This document shows positions 1-8,958 of a DNA stretch of 13,674 nucleotides, one piece after another. A program made the translations under genes and the position numbers. Numbering within the stretch: position 1 is the stretch's first letter; each line of letters begins with the position of its first letter. The stretch covers positions 5,395 through 19,068 of the forward strand of contig CAAAJI010000245.1 in assembly GCA_900642245.1 (NCBI GenBank). The letters are read 5' to 3'. Below the pieces are notes generated by a model. It was not told the origin of the DNA. It saw only the letters and a program-made list of their open reading frames with translations, and made no database searches. This DNA is from Fragilaria radians (lineage: Eukaryota; Bacillariophyta; Fragilariophyceae; Fragilariales; Fragilariaceae).

Positions 1-3000
1 CATTGGACAAATGGTTGATAAGACACGTTTGCATGAAACACTTGCAAGACATCGCTTGGAAGTTGCTTTGCGAGAACGACAGCTGATTCTATCAGAGCAA
101 GCGTTCAAACAGTCAGCGAAGAAAAAGGAAGAAGATTTCAAGATTCAGTGTACCGATTCCTTGGCACTGCCGCCTCAAAAGGCAAAAAAGATACCTCTTT
201 CTAGCATGGACCCAACGTTATTGGAAGAGTTGGTGAAAACAAAAACAGAGGACTTAAGAAAAAATCTACCCTCTCAAGATGCCTACAACCTCGATGAGAG
301 AAAAATGTACTCTAGAGGTGGTAGGAATCGCCACAAAACTCTTTCAGAAGGGTAAGTACACACTGATGCTCAAAATGATCATGCACATCGAGAACTAACA
401 AAATATAATAGTGTCGGAATAATGGCTGGCATGTCATCAGGGTCAAAGGATAATATCGATCCATATGTTGCTCGAAAGAATCGTCGGCACCTCAGGAAGA
501 AATCTTTGTCGGAATCCGCAAGCATCCAAATGATGCGTGACATCAAAACCTTATCCTCTGCATTGAATGATGAGCTATCTCCTCATTCAAAACCACAAGA
601 TGATTTACATCTCTTTCCAGGTCGATTGTCTTCTGGACGTAAGAAAACAAGTTCTTCATCGACTGAGATACAACGTATGAGGCAAGAAACAATTCAAGAG
701 AGTATTTCTTCCGAAGATCTTGGAGAAAATGTTTCAGTTTCTTCCCACAGAGATGCATCATGGCGCTCGTTTCATAGTACTGTAAGTAACTAAGCTGGAA
801 TGATGTTACAAATGGGAAATCGACTCAACAGGTTTTGTATGGACAGCAACCAGAAGTATCTACTAGTACTGTAGCTCTCCCAGCTATAAAGCAGAATGAT
901 GAAATCCACAAAGAGAATTCATTAGACATAGTGACTCAAACTGACTCAGATGATGATGATGATTGCAGTGATGCAGGTGATGTTCCTGAAGTGCAAGAAG
1001 TCGACAAGCAAAAAGGAAGTGTGCCTAAACCAAAACGCACCATTTCCTCAATTATGCGCTCTTACTTTCGCAGCAGAAAATATGTTGTGTTCAGCTCTGT
1101 TTTTGGGACGATGTTGTGCTTCTTTTTGGTAGGGTTGAGATTAGAGGCTGTCATGATAGAAACTGGAGTTCTTATTGACTCACGAAATACTTGGCATCTC
1201 CAAGCTAATTTTAGCTTCTGGTTTGAAGTATTCTTCCTTGTATGCTTCCTCCTTGGTGATTGCCTCATGTTGTACATTCTTCGGCCAAATAAATGGTTGG
1301 ATGTGAAAGATCGACGCCTCTTTATTGCTGGTTTACTTGACTTATTGATTTGTTCACTTTGCTTGATATTGTTGATGACTTCCCAAGCAATTCGTTGCTG
1401 CAATGAAAGGGAAAAACGATTTCTAGCAGAGGATAGCAAAAGTGCTGAGGGAGCTTCGAGCGTGGTTGTCGAATGCTGTCCTTCATTTGGAAATAGGATG
1501 TATGGTGGTTTTGGAAACATTGAAATGTTTACTTCGCTGATCATTCTACGATTGCTTCGATTCTGGGTTGCAAGAGCTATTGTCAAGACGTTTGATGGCA
1601 TCTTTCTAAAATCGAAGGAAAGCGATGATCAATTGTTAAATGACGATTTCATGGAGAGCGAGGACACACTTCATCCTTTTGATCCACTTCATGAACCTGA
1701 GCCCATGGAAATGTCTCATAATGATCATAATGATCTTCAGAAGATAACGGGTACAATTGTTGACCTTTGGAAGTTGGCTGTGTCTAAGCATCCAGATATC
1801 GTGGAGAAGTACGGTGAATTCAGTGGTCCACTTTTGCAGGCTATGCTAGGTATTCCTATTCTAAGGGAAGACACCGCAAACGAGAATTCATTGACTGAAA
1901 ATGGCATTGAAAGGGATGAATTGAAGGACAAAGCGTATGGACTATCTTTTTCACCGCCCTCACTCAGTACACGCGATCAAAGCTATGAACGCCTTTTTTC
2001 TAGTGGAAGTATGCAAGCTTCTGTGATCAATACCGAAGACAGCAATTTTTTGTTATCCACAAATTCATATCGAAATCGAGATGACAAACAAGTTAAAAAC
2101 GCTGCAGACCTCGACCGTGCATTGGGATGTACGGATAATCCCCACATCATAGCAAATCCTTTGAAAAGTAAGCATACCCTATTGTGTGGCGAAGCCAGCA
2201 CCACAAAAGCTAGCAAAGGTGAGGATTGGGTTCCTAATCAAGAGACGACAACAGGACGAGGTTTGAATATGCAGCATTTTGATTATTCCAGTACAACAAG
2301 CATAACTGACGAAATGGAACTCTTGAGTTTTGCTTCTCCAAACGCTAGATTGATTCGAAACATGAGACGTTGTGACCGAAAAGCTCTTCCTATATTGGAC
2401 CGATGGCTAACTGTGGATGTAGTGCTCACCAATTATGAGATTGTTTACTTTGACGCTAACGACTCGAAGAAGTTACTAGACGACAGTAGTCCTGTCGGAA
2501 AGCGCATGAATGAAATCCATCAAGCAATCGTGGCCACTAAAGGAGGGAAAGGCCTACGACTTCGGGATGTTGCATTCGGCAGGAAGATTGTTGGCACAGA
2601 GATTCTTACAGATATCGAAGAAATTCATGTTCATCGCGTCATGCCACATGACACTCAAATGAATGATGACTGTCATGAGCAGCAGCATGCCGATGAGTTT
2701 TGGAAATGTCGTGATTCCTCCAAAACTGCTAATTGTGATGTGACAACTGAAAAGAAATTATCTCTTCATGTTCGATGGTCGCATGTTAATGAGGACCAAC
2801 TTAGCCTGAGGACTGCTCATAGCACTCTACATTTACGTTTCTATGGTGATTTAGAGCATTGTGAAACGCATAGAGACAGTATTCTGAAGGAAAATGAAGG
2901 CCAGGGTCCATTATTTAAGAATAATGCCTTTCTATGGGGTCAGACAATAGGCCGGCTTGTAGGTTCCGGGAGGTTGAGACAGGAACTTCCACATTTTGGA

Positions 3001-3507
3001 GACGATACAAGTGATGAAATTCGTGATTACCTGGTAGTGGTAGATCATCATCACCCAGAAAGTCTCGATAGGTCTGTGGTAGATCGTTTTAAGAAAATCA
3101 TGTCACACCGGCGTATTCGAAGTGAATCACTTCCAGCAGATCTTTTGTCGCATTCCACTCCTCCCGCAGCATTACAATCAGAAACCACGCCCTCGTTTTC
3201 CATGACTCCTTTCCATCGTCGGCGTGCGACAGAGTTACCGGCAATACAACAACATCCAAGTCTGATGGCTGAAAAGGAATGTGATGATAATGAGGAGAAT
3301 TCATCTTCAATGTTCATAAATCGTAGGAGAGCCAACACTGCAGATGGATATCGCATTCAGGCGAATGTTGCGAAATCGCCAGGCATTGTACAATCTTCCG
3401 ATATATTTGATGAAAAAATTAGTGAAAGTACTACGTTCGTATCCTTTCCCCACGCGAATCAAGTGGTCAAAAAACTCAATCGGCCTTCTGTTACTTGGAA
3501 GAATTAG
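1..3507 (+). CDS. Spliced gene for a large four-helix membrane protein, voltage-sensor-like, with a PH/GRAM-like C-terminal region (5' partial)
   Basis: Three exons join in one frame: up to 351, 412-781 and 832-3507. From the ATG at 11 this gives 1128 residues, but the frame is open to the window edge, so the true start may lie upstream. Numbered from that ATG, the N-terminal 300 residues are charged, Ser-rich and probably disordered, with a coiled-coil-like start and an acidic run just before the membrane part. Four hydrophobic segments follow, at about 321-343, 364-387, 400-419 and 467-487. Segment 2 carries Glu369 and Asp380, segment 3 carries Asp407, and segment 4 carries Arg477, Arg480, Arg485 and Lys489. 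This charge pattern recalls an S1-S4 voltage sensor, although the arginines are not all three apart. No pore helix or selectivity filter is visible. A helical block at about 540-582 and a beta-rich block at about 760-923 follow. The latter contains VVLTNYEIVYFD, reminiscent of PH/GRAM domains. The tail is disordered. Function is unknown; the domain readings are inference. Confidence 0.88.
352..411 (+). other. Intron 1 of the four-helix membrane protein gene
   Basis: A 60-bp GT-AG intron with donor GTAAGTAC and acceptor ATAATAG. It is phase 2: the GG left at the exon end joins the T at 412 to make a Gly codon, after which the frame runs straight into 413-781. Read without splicing, the frame stops at 353-355 (TAA inside the donor), so splicing is needed to link the two open segments. 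Confidence 0.85.
782..831 (+). other. Intron 2 of the four-helix membrane protein gene
   Basis: A 50-bp GT-AG intron with donor GTAAGTAA and acceptor CTCAACAG. It is phase 0: Thr ends at 781 and Val starts at 832, in the same frame as the 2.7-kb open segment that follows. That segment has no ATG near its beginning (its first candidate start is TTG at 835), which is explained if it is an internal exon. An in-frame stop at 791-793 lies inside the intron. Confidence 0.88.
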
Positions 3508-3563
3508 AATTGGTATATGTATCTAAGTAACATGGAATTATGCATTCTTTAGACAGTTATGAA

Positions 3564-4373
3564 TTAAATCGCCAAAGGGTAGTAACGACCTGATTGATAA
3601 CTTTTTCGTTGCTTTTTTGCCTTGTCTTTCTTGCGATTCAATCGGTGTTGCGAAAAGAATGCTGAGATTCTACGTAACCCAGGAAAGAAAGCGGATTTCA
3701 ATTTTTTATTAGTGTGTCTCGGTTGACCTCGAGTGTTTGAGAACGTTTCCGACGAAAAGTACTGATGACTTTCATTCGGTTGATTGGCTTCAGGCAATTG
3801 TTTCCTTTCCAGTTTCTTGGGATCATTTTCCAAACTCCAAGTCTTGAAGGAATTGAATCCTTCAAAGGCTGAGTTGTTGTCTTTGTCTTTTTCGTCATTG
3901 CCATCAACATCATCGTCATCGTGATCGTCGAGAACATCTGTCAAGGTACTTATAGTACTAGATGCACGCCATGATGACATATCACCATCAGTAGAAGTCG
4001 ATGGCGGATCCATGTTGATAAAGGATTCTCGGTTCATAATTGGTCTTTCCAATTTCAGTTCTACTTTGTTCTTGCCATGATTTCCATCATTATCATTCTT
4101 GTAAACCTTATTCAAGGAATCCCTAACTTTTCTTTTATCCTCTTTACAACTCGATGATAATAACGACGATGATGAGGACATACTGAAACATGATTCCCAT
4201 TGCGTTGAAAAAGAAGTCGAGGATTGAATTCGCCCCAAAACTTTAGTATCAGAAACAGTAGCAATGGAATTGTCCATGATTGTGGAGACTTGTGGTTTCA
4301 AAGTCAATAGATTGTATTCAGTTGAACAATAATTTGGAAATTCATGTTGAGAAATGGGAGGTGGTGGGCCCAT
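3564..4373 (-). CDS. Unrecognised low-complexity protein with acidic patch and basic tail (269 aa)
   Basis: I do not recognise this protein. The start chosen is the ATG at 4373, in a strong context (AACCATGGG); the frame is open further upstream to about 4505 but has no other ATG. The product has no membrane segment or signal peptide. It contains a Ser-rich stretch near residues 75-85, an Asp-rich acidic patch at about 146-168, and a very basic C-terminal tail at about 223-269 with Lys/Arg clusters that could act as a nuclear-localisation or nucleic-acid/membrane-binding signal (inference). Such composition suggests a largely disordered regulatory or scaffold protein. It is convergent with the four-helix protein gene, with 56 bp between stop codons. 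The long uninterrupted frame in AT-rich DNA and the good start support a real gene. An upstream non-coding exon cannot be excluded. Confidence 0.7.
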   Translation of the reverse strand: MGPPPPISQHEFPNYCSTEYNLLTLKPQVSTIMDNSIATVSDTKVLGRIQSSTSFSTQWESCFSMSSSSSLLSSSCKEDKRKVRDSLNKVYKNDNDGNHGKNKVELKLERPIMNRESFINMDPPSTSTDGDMSSWRASSTISTLTDVLDDHDDDDVDGNDEKDKDNNSAFEGFNSFKTWSLENDPKKLERKQLPEANQPNESHQYFSSETFSNTRGQPRHTNKKLKSAFFPGLRRISAFFSQHRLNRKKDKAKKQRKSYQSGRYYPLAI

Positions 4374-4757
4374 GGTTTCTTTGATTTTTGTGAAACGTAA
4401 AAGTATGAGGACACATCGATCTTGGGAGGCGAGACACAGAAAGTCGGAATTTGTCACTGAAACTCCAATCGGCGAAAGAAAGTTAGCGTTTTCTCTCCGC
4501 GAATATTAGTTATCCTTTTCAGCGAGTCAGCTCAACCAATAAAAAAAAAGAAAAACTCGTGTCTGTGAATGGGCTTACTCAAAATATTATGAATAGGGGC
4601 TTCACAAGTTCTTAAGCATGCACTCGGAAAATGCAGAACTGTTCAAATCATTTGCTCCCGTGATCTTGCCTTTTTTGCAAAGTCCTCTTCACATAAATTT
4701 AGATTAAAATTTAAGTCAGTTGACTATTCTAAACGCCGGGGTATTTTATTGGTGACT
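4374..4757. promoter_or_regulatory. Probable upstream region of the - strand 269-aa gene
   Basis: No gene is seen here. About 165 bp upstream of the ATG at 4373, and read on the - strand, is an inverted CCAAT element (ATTGG, 4536-4540), beside a run of nine A on the + strand. A TGACTC-like sequence lies closer to the gene. CCAAT boxes and poly(dA:dT) tracts are common in eukaryotic promoters, but these short matches can arise by chance, so the regulatory reading is weak. Confidence 0.2.
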
Positions 4758-4907
4758 TAACACATCCTCACACTTATCTTCAGATGTAGGTTTCTCTTAA
4801 ATATAGGACTCAATAAATAAAATGACACACTCTAACACATCCTCACACTTATCTTCAGATGTAGTTTTCTCTTAAATATAGGACTCAATAAATAAAATGA
4901 CACACTC
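4758..4907. repeat. 75-bp tandem duplication, two copies
   Basis: Copy 1 is 4758-4832 and copy 2 is 4833-4907, directly adjacent. They differ at a single base (G at 4790, T at 4865). Similarity stops abruptly at both ends: the base before each copy differs, and the base after copy 2 departs from the start of the unit after one matching T. Near-identity means the duplication is recent or maintained by copying. The unit is 75 bases, a multiple of three, but no convincing gene runs through it. It could be useful as a size-variable marker. Confidence 0.95.
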
Positions 4908-5180
4908 TTAAACATACCTTTGAGTCTCCCTCTCCACACAGCTACTTTATATTGCAATGCATTCATGAATGCTTGAATCTTCCCCACTTGATTCAAGGAA
5001 TGCCCCTTTGGCAAATAGATTGCAGTTGAAAATATCAATTGATGTCTGACAGACATAAAGGATGTTAATAGTTAACTTATTTTGCAAATCATTTATAGTC
5101 TTTGCCACATTCTCAGCCCATTCATCCAGCGAGTCACGAAACCGTCCCTTCTGGAACATCACAATATGCATACAGGTCAA
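4908..5180 (-). pseudogene. Possible gene remnant with two overlapping open frames
   Basis: On the - strand, one frame is open from a TTG at 5180 to 4947 (77 codons; first ATG codes residue 4) and a second from an ATG at 5056 to 4832 (74 codons), overlapping in 4947-5056. The first frame reads like an amphipathic protein segment (DSLDEWAENVAKTINDLQNK), and the second carries on with Lys/Arg-rich sequence. Two adjoining frames of protein-like composition could mean an old coding sequence broken by a frameshift, or an exon pair, but neither could be assigned to a family. Base composition is also a little less AT-rich than its surroundings. Chance is a real alternative. Confidence 0.25.
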
Positions 5181-6128
5181 GTCTCAGATTAAGCAGATAA
5201 AAAAAGAAGCAGAGTATTGATGAACGAGACCCAGAGTTATGGCAAAATATACGAGACTATTTGAAATTTAAAGAAAAGCGAAGAGTAAATTGCCCCTAAT
5301 TGGAAGGCCCTTTTGAGTCCATTCTTTACATCACATAGTTGATTCGGATAGTTTAGGATAGCACGTTAAGAAAGATCAAACATTATGATTCATGTCACCC
5401 CATTGAAAAAAGAGTGTAACTTTGAAGATAGGCAACATACTATATTGTGTGAAGAAAAGTAAAGGCTGTAATAAAAAAAGAGCAATAAGTATTAATATAA
5501 TGCATCAGCTGACGTGCAATGAAAAGTATTTTTTTCAAAAATTGAAATTAGTTGAGAATTATTCATCTAGAAAATCTAAGCAGTATAGACTGTGATTCAG
5601 AAAATTTACAAAAATGCATCAGGATTCTTTTCTATCCTCAATGAAAGGACATGAGAAAAAAAACAAGAGACAAAGACGGAAAAGAGAAACGAACAAAATG
5701 CATGATCAGGAGGAGCGTCCGTGTGATTGCTTCTTGCAAATACTCAGCAGAAAGTCACAGCAAGAAAAGGAAGCGCTCAAATATCCCTAGTATATTTCAT
5801 ATTTATGTACATTAACTTATTTTGCAGTAAGGATCAGAAGTTCTACTATTTGCCTTCAAGATAGAATAAAGCTGTCTTGCTTCTATAATTTATGAACTTC
5901 AGCTAATCACCTTCAATAAATAATTGAGAAATAGGCCTGTGCAATACCTACTTTAGCACGATATTGATTAATTTTTTTTGACATCCTTCACTTAAACTAT
6001 TTTCATAAATAAAGAAAACAATTGAAATATATAGTTTAGTAAGTATTTTGAGGCCATTACATTTCTTAATTGATCGGTTTTAAGCTGCAAAAGGTGAAAA
6101 CATCATTCAAACTCAGAGCTCAGATGAA
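5181..6128. other. AT-rich spacer without recognisable features
   Basis: Stops are dense in all frames and no open segment looks like a gene. There are short A runs and T runs, but no tRNA promoter boxes, no long inverted repeats and no clear tandem repeat. I see nothing assignable here. Confidence 0.6.
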
Positions 6129-6245
6129 ATGAAATTCGCATTATCGTCATCAGCAACAACCGGAGTCGGATATGGCTTCGCTGGAATATGCTTAATCGTA
6201 CACGTTAATCGTACACGACTAGAAATGCAGCGCAGCTTACTCTAA
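6129..6245 (+). CDS. Possible 38-residue ORF or first exon with a signal-peptide-like start
   Basis: An ATG at 6129 opens a 38-codon frame ending in TAA at 6243-6245. The N-terminus MKFALSSSATTG is followed by a hydrophobic stretch of about 12 residues, the general pattern of a eukaryotic secretory signal; MKF starts are common among secreted proteins of microalgae. Beyond residue 25 the reading becomes Arg-rich and depends on a 13-bp direct duplication (6192-6204 and 6205-6217). It could be a small secreted peptide, the first exon of a gene whose rest I cannot see, a decayed copy, or chance. No downstream exon could be linked with confidence. Confidence 0.2.
   Translation: MKFALSSSATTGVGYGFAGICLIVHVNRTRLEMQRSLL
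6192..6217. repeat. 13-bp direct tandem duplication
   Basis: TTAATCGTACACG occurs twice back to back (6192-6204 and 6205-6217). The second copy shifts the frame of the small ORF that contains it; with a single copy the frame would stop almost at once. Confidence 0.85.
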
Positions 6246-6592
6246 CTTAATTCAAATAATAACTGAAGTGTCAGTCGAAGCACTTCTAAAAATAGAAACC
6301 AAAGTTAATGCCGAATTCGCTGGAAGTAAACCTTCATGAAATAAGCTATTTTTAGGAGCGCCCTTTTGACGAAAATGTATAAATCTAAACTATATGGCTA
6401 TATTTAGAAGGCAGACTTAGCCATTCTTATACAAGTGCTAATCAGCGCAGTAAACAAAGGCAATTTGCTGTGAAAATTACTATCACTGAATTAAGTTGTT
6501 TTACTTTCTTTTCCCTTTTTTACTGAAAAAGGCAAGAGATGTAATGTAAGTAGATCATTCTCTAAGTTGTGTCTTTTGATCGCTTTCTAGTT
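6246..6592. other. AT-rich spacer with small imperfect hairpins
   Basis: No gene is seen. GAAGTG at 6265-6270 (inside this spacer) is inverted as CACTTC at 6281-6286, with a 10-base loop. Overlapping it, 6283-6295 is inverted at 6346-6358 with one mismatch over 13 bases. The two share an arm, so they could be alternative pairings. The rest is unremarkable. Confidence 0.5.
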
Positions 6593-6871
6593 TTAGTGAG
6601 TACTTTTTGGATTGATTTTTTCTTTCCAGTAGGTCGGAAGATACCTGTTATATGAGATGAAGATGCAGATTTTAGAGTCCATAATTTGAATCGCTATGCA
6701 TTTTTCTTTAATCTGAGCTGACAACACATGGCCCTTCCCATGCTGATATAATTTTTCATAAAACCACTTGGAAATCCCGTGTACATGACTCAAAGAAACT
6801 AGCTCAAAACGTCCATGATTCCATTTTGAGGCGACACTCGTGACAACTGATGGTCGAAATATATAGGTAAA
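6593..6871 (-). other. Open frame of about 92 codons without an ATG start, possible exon or remnant
   Basis: On the - strand the frame is open from just after a TAA near 6872 down to the stop at 6593. It has no usable early ATG. The composition is protein-like, with Trp, Tyr, His and Lys spread through it rather than a homopolymer-driven reading. A possible intron upstream (GTGAAAATCG donor near 6903, CATCAG acceptor near 6847, about 56 bp) would extend the reading to a stop near 6986. That size matches the two solid introns of this window. I recognise no family and see no complete gene. Confidence 0.2.
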
Positions 6872-7144
6872 TTAAAAAGTCCCTTCATGAGTCGATTTTC
6901 ACCTGCCAACAACAAGTTACGTCTCTGACAACTTGACGCTAAATGAAAGGAACACTTAGCTGTTCTTACTTAAGTGATGTCTCTAATTGTATTTTTTAGC
7001 TCATTTAGTTTTGTCTATTATAGAAAGACTTTGAAACTTTGATGGGGTCATCACTCCTCCTCAAAGGCAAATAGTCAGAAATGCGCTACGAATGCCAGAA
7101 TGTCTTAGGACATAAAAACATTTTGAAGTCATTTTTTTCTGAAT
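6872..7144. other. AT-rich spacer
   Basis: Apart from the possible upstream exon on the - strand that would belong to the 6593-6871 open frame, nothing assignable is seen between here and the ATG at 7145. Confidence 0.5.
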
Positions 7145-7408
7145 ATGACTCGAGATTTGGAACGTAAAGCAACCTCAGCATCGTTCTCGCACCGAAGACA
7201 CGGGAATGTCCTCATTGATTACACTCATCGAAGTGAGGTCATTTCCGACAAAAAGTTAATCCAATCGAAGTGGTCCCGCCAATCATTAATACATGACGTT
7301 AAAGCCCATTTCTCAAATCGATTCCCACTTTTTGAGATTTCCTTTAGTACGATGTCATTACCAGACATCAATAACAATGAAGGGGGACTAGGCTATGAAT
7401 TTCCTTAA
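7145..7408 (+). CDS. Possible small protein of 87 residues, no family recognised
   Basis: The ATG at 7145 follows a stop at 7124-7126 in the same frame and leads to TAA at 7406-7408. The product is hydrophilic and basic in the first two thirds (several Arg, Lys and His) and has no membrane segment. Base composition is somewhat less AT-rich than the surrounding DNA, as in the four better-supported genes. The ORF is short enough to be accidental, and the ATG context is weak. It may also be a leftover exon of a larger gene, together with the open frames just downstream. Confidence 0.3.
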   Translation: MTRDLERKATSASFSHRRHGNVLIDYTHRSEVISDKKLIQSKWSRQSLIHDVKAHFSNRFPLFEISFSTMSLPDINNNEGGLGYEFP

Positions 7409-7510
7409 ATGTCGCGATGAATCCATGGTCAGAGGAATGAGCAATTGTTACGAAAAGAAGATGAATGATGAACATTGAAAGGTGAATAACTGATTCAGGT
7501 ACTGACTAAA

Positions 7511-7948
7511 TTGAAGCACAATGGAGCTTTCCATTCTCAGAGGGTATGCATCTCAAAAGTATACAACCTCATTTATAGATACCTGCATATAGTTGCGCTA
7601 ACTGGAAGCATTGTTGCTTTGGACGCAACAACGTCATGCAGCCTTAACAATACTAGTCATGATTACAAGTTTATCTGTAACTACTATCATTTTGCGAGGA
7701 TCTATACCTTTTAATGCACCTATTCGGTTCCACTGGTCAAAAGTATCTAAAACGAGACTTTGGATGGGATTCCAATGGTGGTACGAAACGTTGAATGTGC
7801 TGGATACCTCAGGAGACTAAAAACACGATTCCGGGGATTAGTGGTAGAAGCTCAATGGTTGAATCTCTATACAAAAAGCAATAAAACTGGGGTTGCCAGA
7901 AAATCCAAGGGACTGCTGAATAGGTTGGCAAATATCATTGATGCTTAA
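7511..7948 (+). pseudogene. Cluster of overlapping short + strand open frames
   Basis: Three frames are open in turn: 7511-7714, 7611-7820 and 7760-7948. The first ATG of the last frame is at 7775, giving 57 residues rich in Arg, Lys and Leu (MVVRNVECAGYLRRLKTRF at its start). The middle frame contains a hydrophobic stretch of about 20 residues that could span a membrane. Overlapping open frames on one strand in AT-rich DNA fit a coding sequence broken by frameshifts, but I cannot name a parent family, and part of the openness may be chance. Confidence 0.25.
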
Positions 7949-8643
7949 ATCTGGATGTGAAAATAGGCTAGAAACTAAAGAAAACATAATTCACCAAAGA
8001 CTACGATACTATTTGTTTGATACAGTCATCTATCAGCGCTTCTTTAGAGAAACTTATGGGAAATAGATTGTAAGCTGATTAACGAGGCAGAGAAAGTTGA
8101 CAGAGAAATACCTTGAAAATAGCTTGATTCTAACACTTCCCAATGTATTCTAAAGTCCTTCGTTTCAGTTCACCGTCATTTGATTTCTACATAGAAAAGC
8201 TAACATTAAGACTCATTTCAACATGATGCGATAGCCGCTTTGAATTGGTTTTTCAGTACTAAGCCTCAGACATAGGCTTTATCGTAGGTGTTAAAGGATT
8301 AGGAGAATAAAATAGAACGACTCCTATCTCACCAAAAGGAAAGTGGAACGCAGTAGACCGAAGTCAGTTGAGGAATATTTACACGTCACAATTCAGAGCA
8401 ACTATTCAAGTTAAATTTAAAGAGAAAATCGCAGCTATGGAGCGAAACGGAATGATTATAACAATTATAGTACCGTGAATATAGGTAACAATGGCACAAA
8501 CGAGGAGCTTCATTCGCAATTAGAGGATATAGATTCTTGGTAATAGCAAAGGATTACGCATAACAATTCAATTTCAATAGAACTTTCTTTAATATGAAAT
8601 ATGATTGTAATAAATGATGAAGGTCGTGAGATTGAATAAGTTG
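7949..8643. other. AT-rich spacer without recognisable features
   Basis: All frames are interrupted often and no protein-like segment stands out. No repeat longer than simple A or T runs was noticed. From about 8400 onward the + strand becomes A-rich and T-poor, merging into the next region. Confidence 0.5.
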
Positions 8644-8958
8644 ACAACTGTTGAGACAAAAAATATTTAGAGAATTAAGGCAACATCAGTGGAAGAGCAA
8701 GTTTCGAGCAAGAAAAGAAAGTAAACGAACTTCATACATTAGAACCCAGGACGAACAACAGTTAGCTATATCAGAGATGAAATTGATAGAAGACAATAAA
8801 AAGCAAAAATTACAAGAAAACTAGCATAGTATATAGATTTAAGTCCTCAATTGTGTGATTCGGACAGGTTTAAGCTAACATGAAAATTGGGTAACATTAT
8901 TATTTAAAAGCAAAGTAGAGAAAATCTGTGATCTAGTTCAATAAACGAGTATAGATAG

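Noticed and set aside
835..837. TTG as the start of the 2.7-kb frame
   Set aside because: A 50-bp GT-AG intron joins this frame in phase with the upstream exon, so it is an internal exon rather than a gene with a non-ATG start.
950..963. GAT trinucleotide run as a microsatellite
   Set aside because: It encodes the Asp run of the spliced gene's acidic segment and is too short to count as a separate repeat.
1062..1601. 179-codon open frame on the - strand
   Set aside because: It lies wholly inside and antisense to the membrane-helix coding exon of the spliced gene, and its reading looks like the complement of that coding sequence.
3051..3356. 101-codon open frame on the - strand
   Set aside because: Antisense shadow of the C-terminal exon of the spliced gene; no independent protein-like evidence.
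6546..6590. Intron-like 45-bp stretch (GTAAGTAG to TTCTAG) on the + strand
   Set aside because: No open frame on either side that it would join, so the splice-like signals are probably chance.
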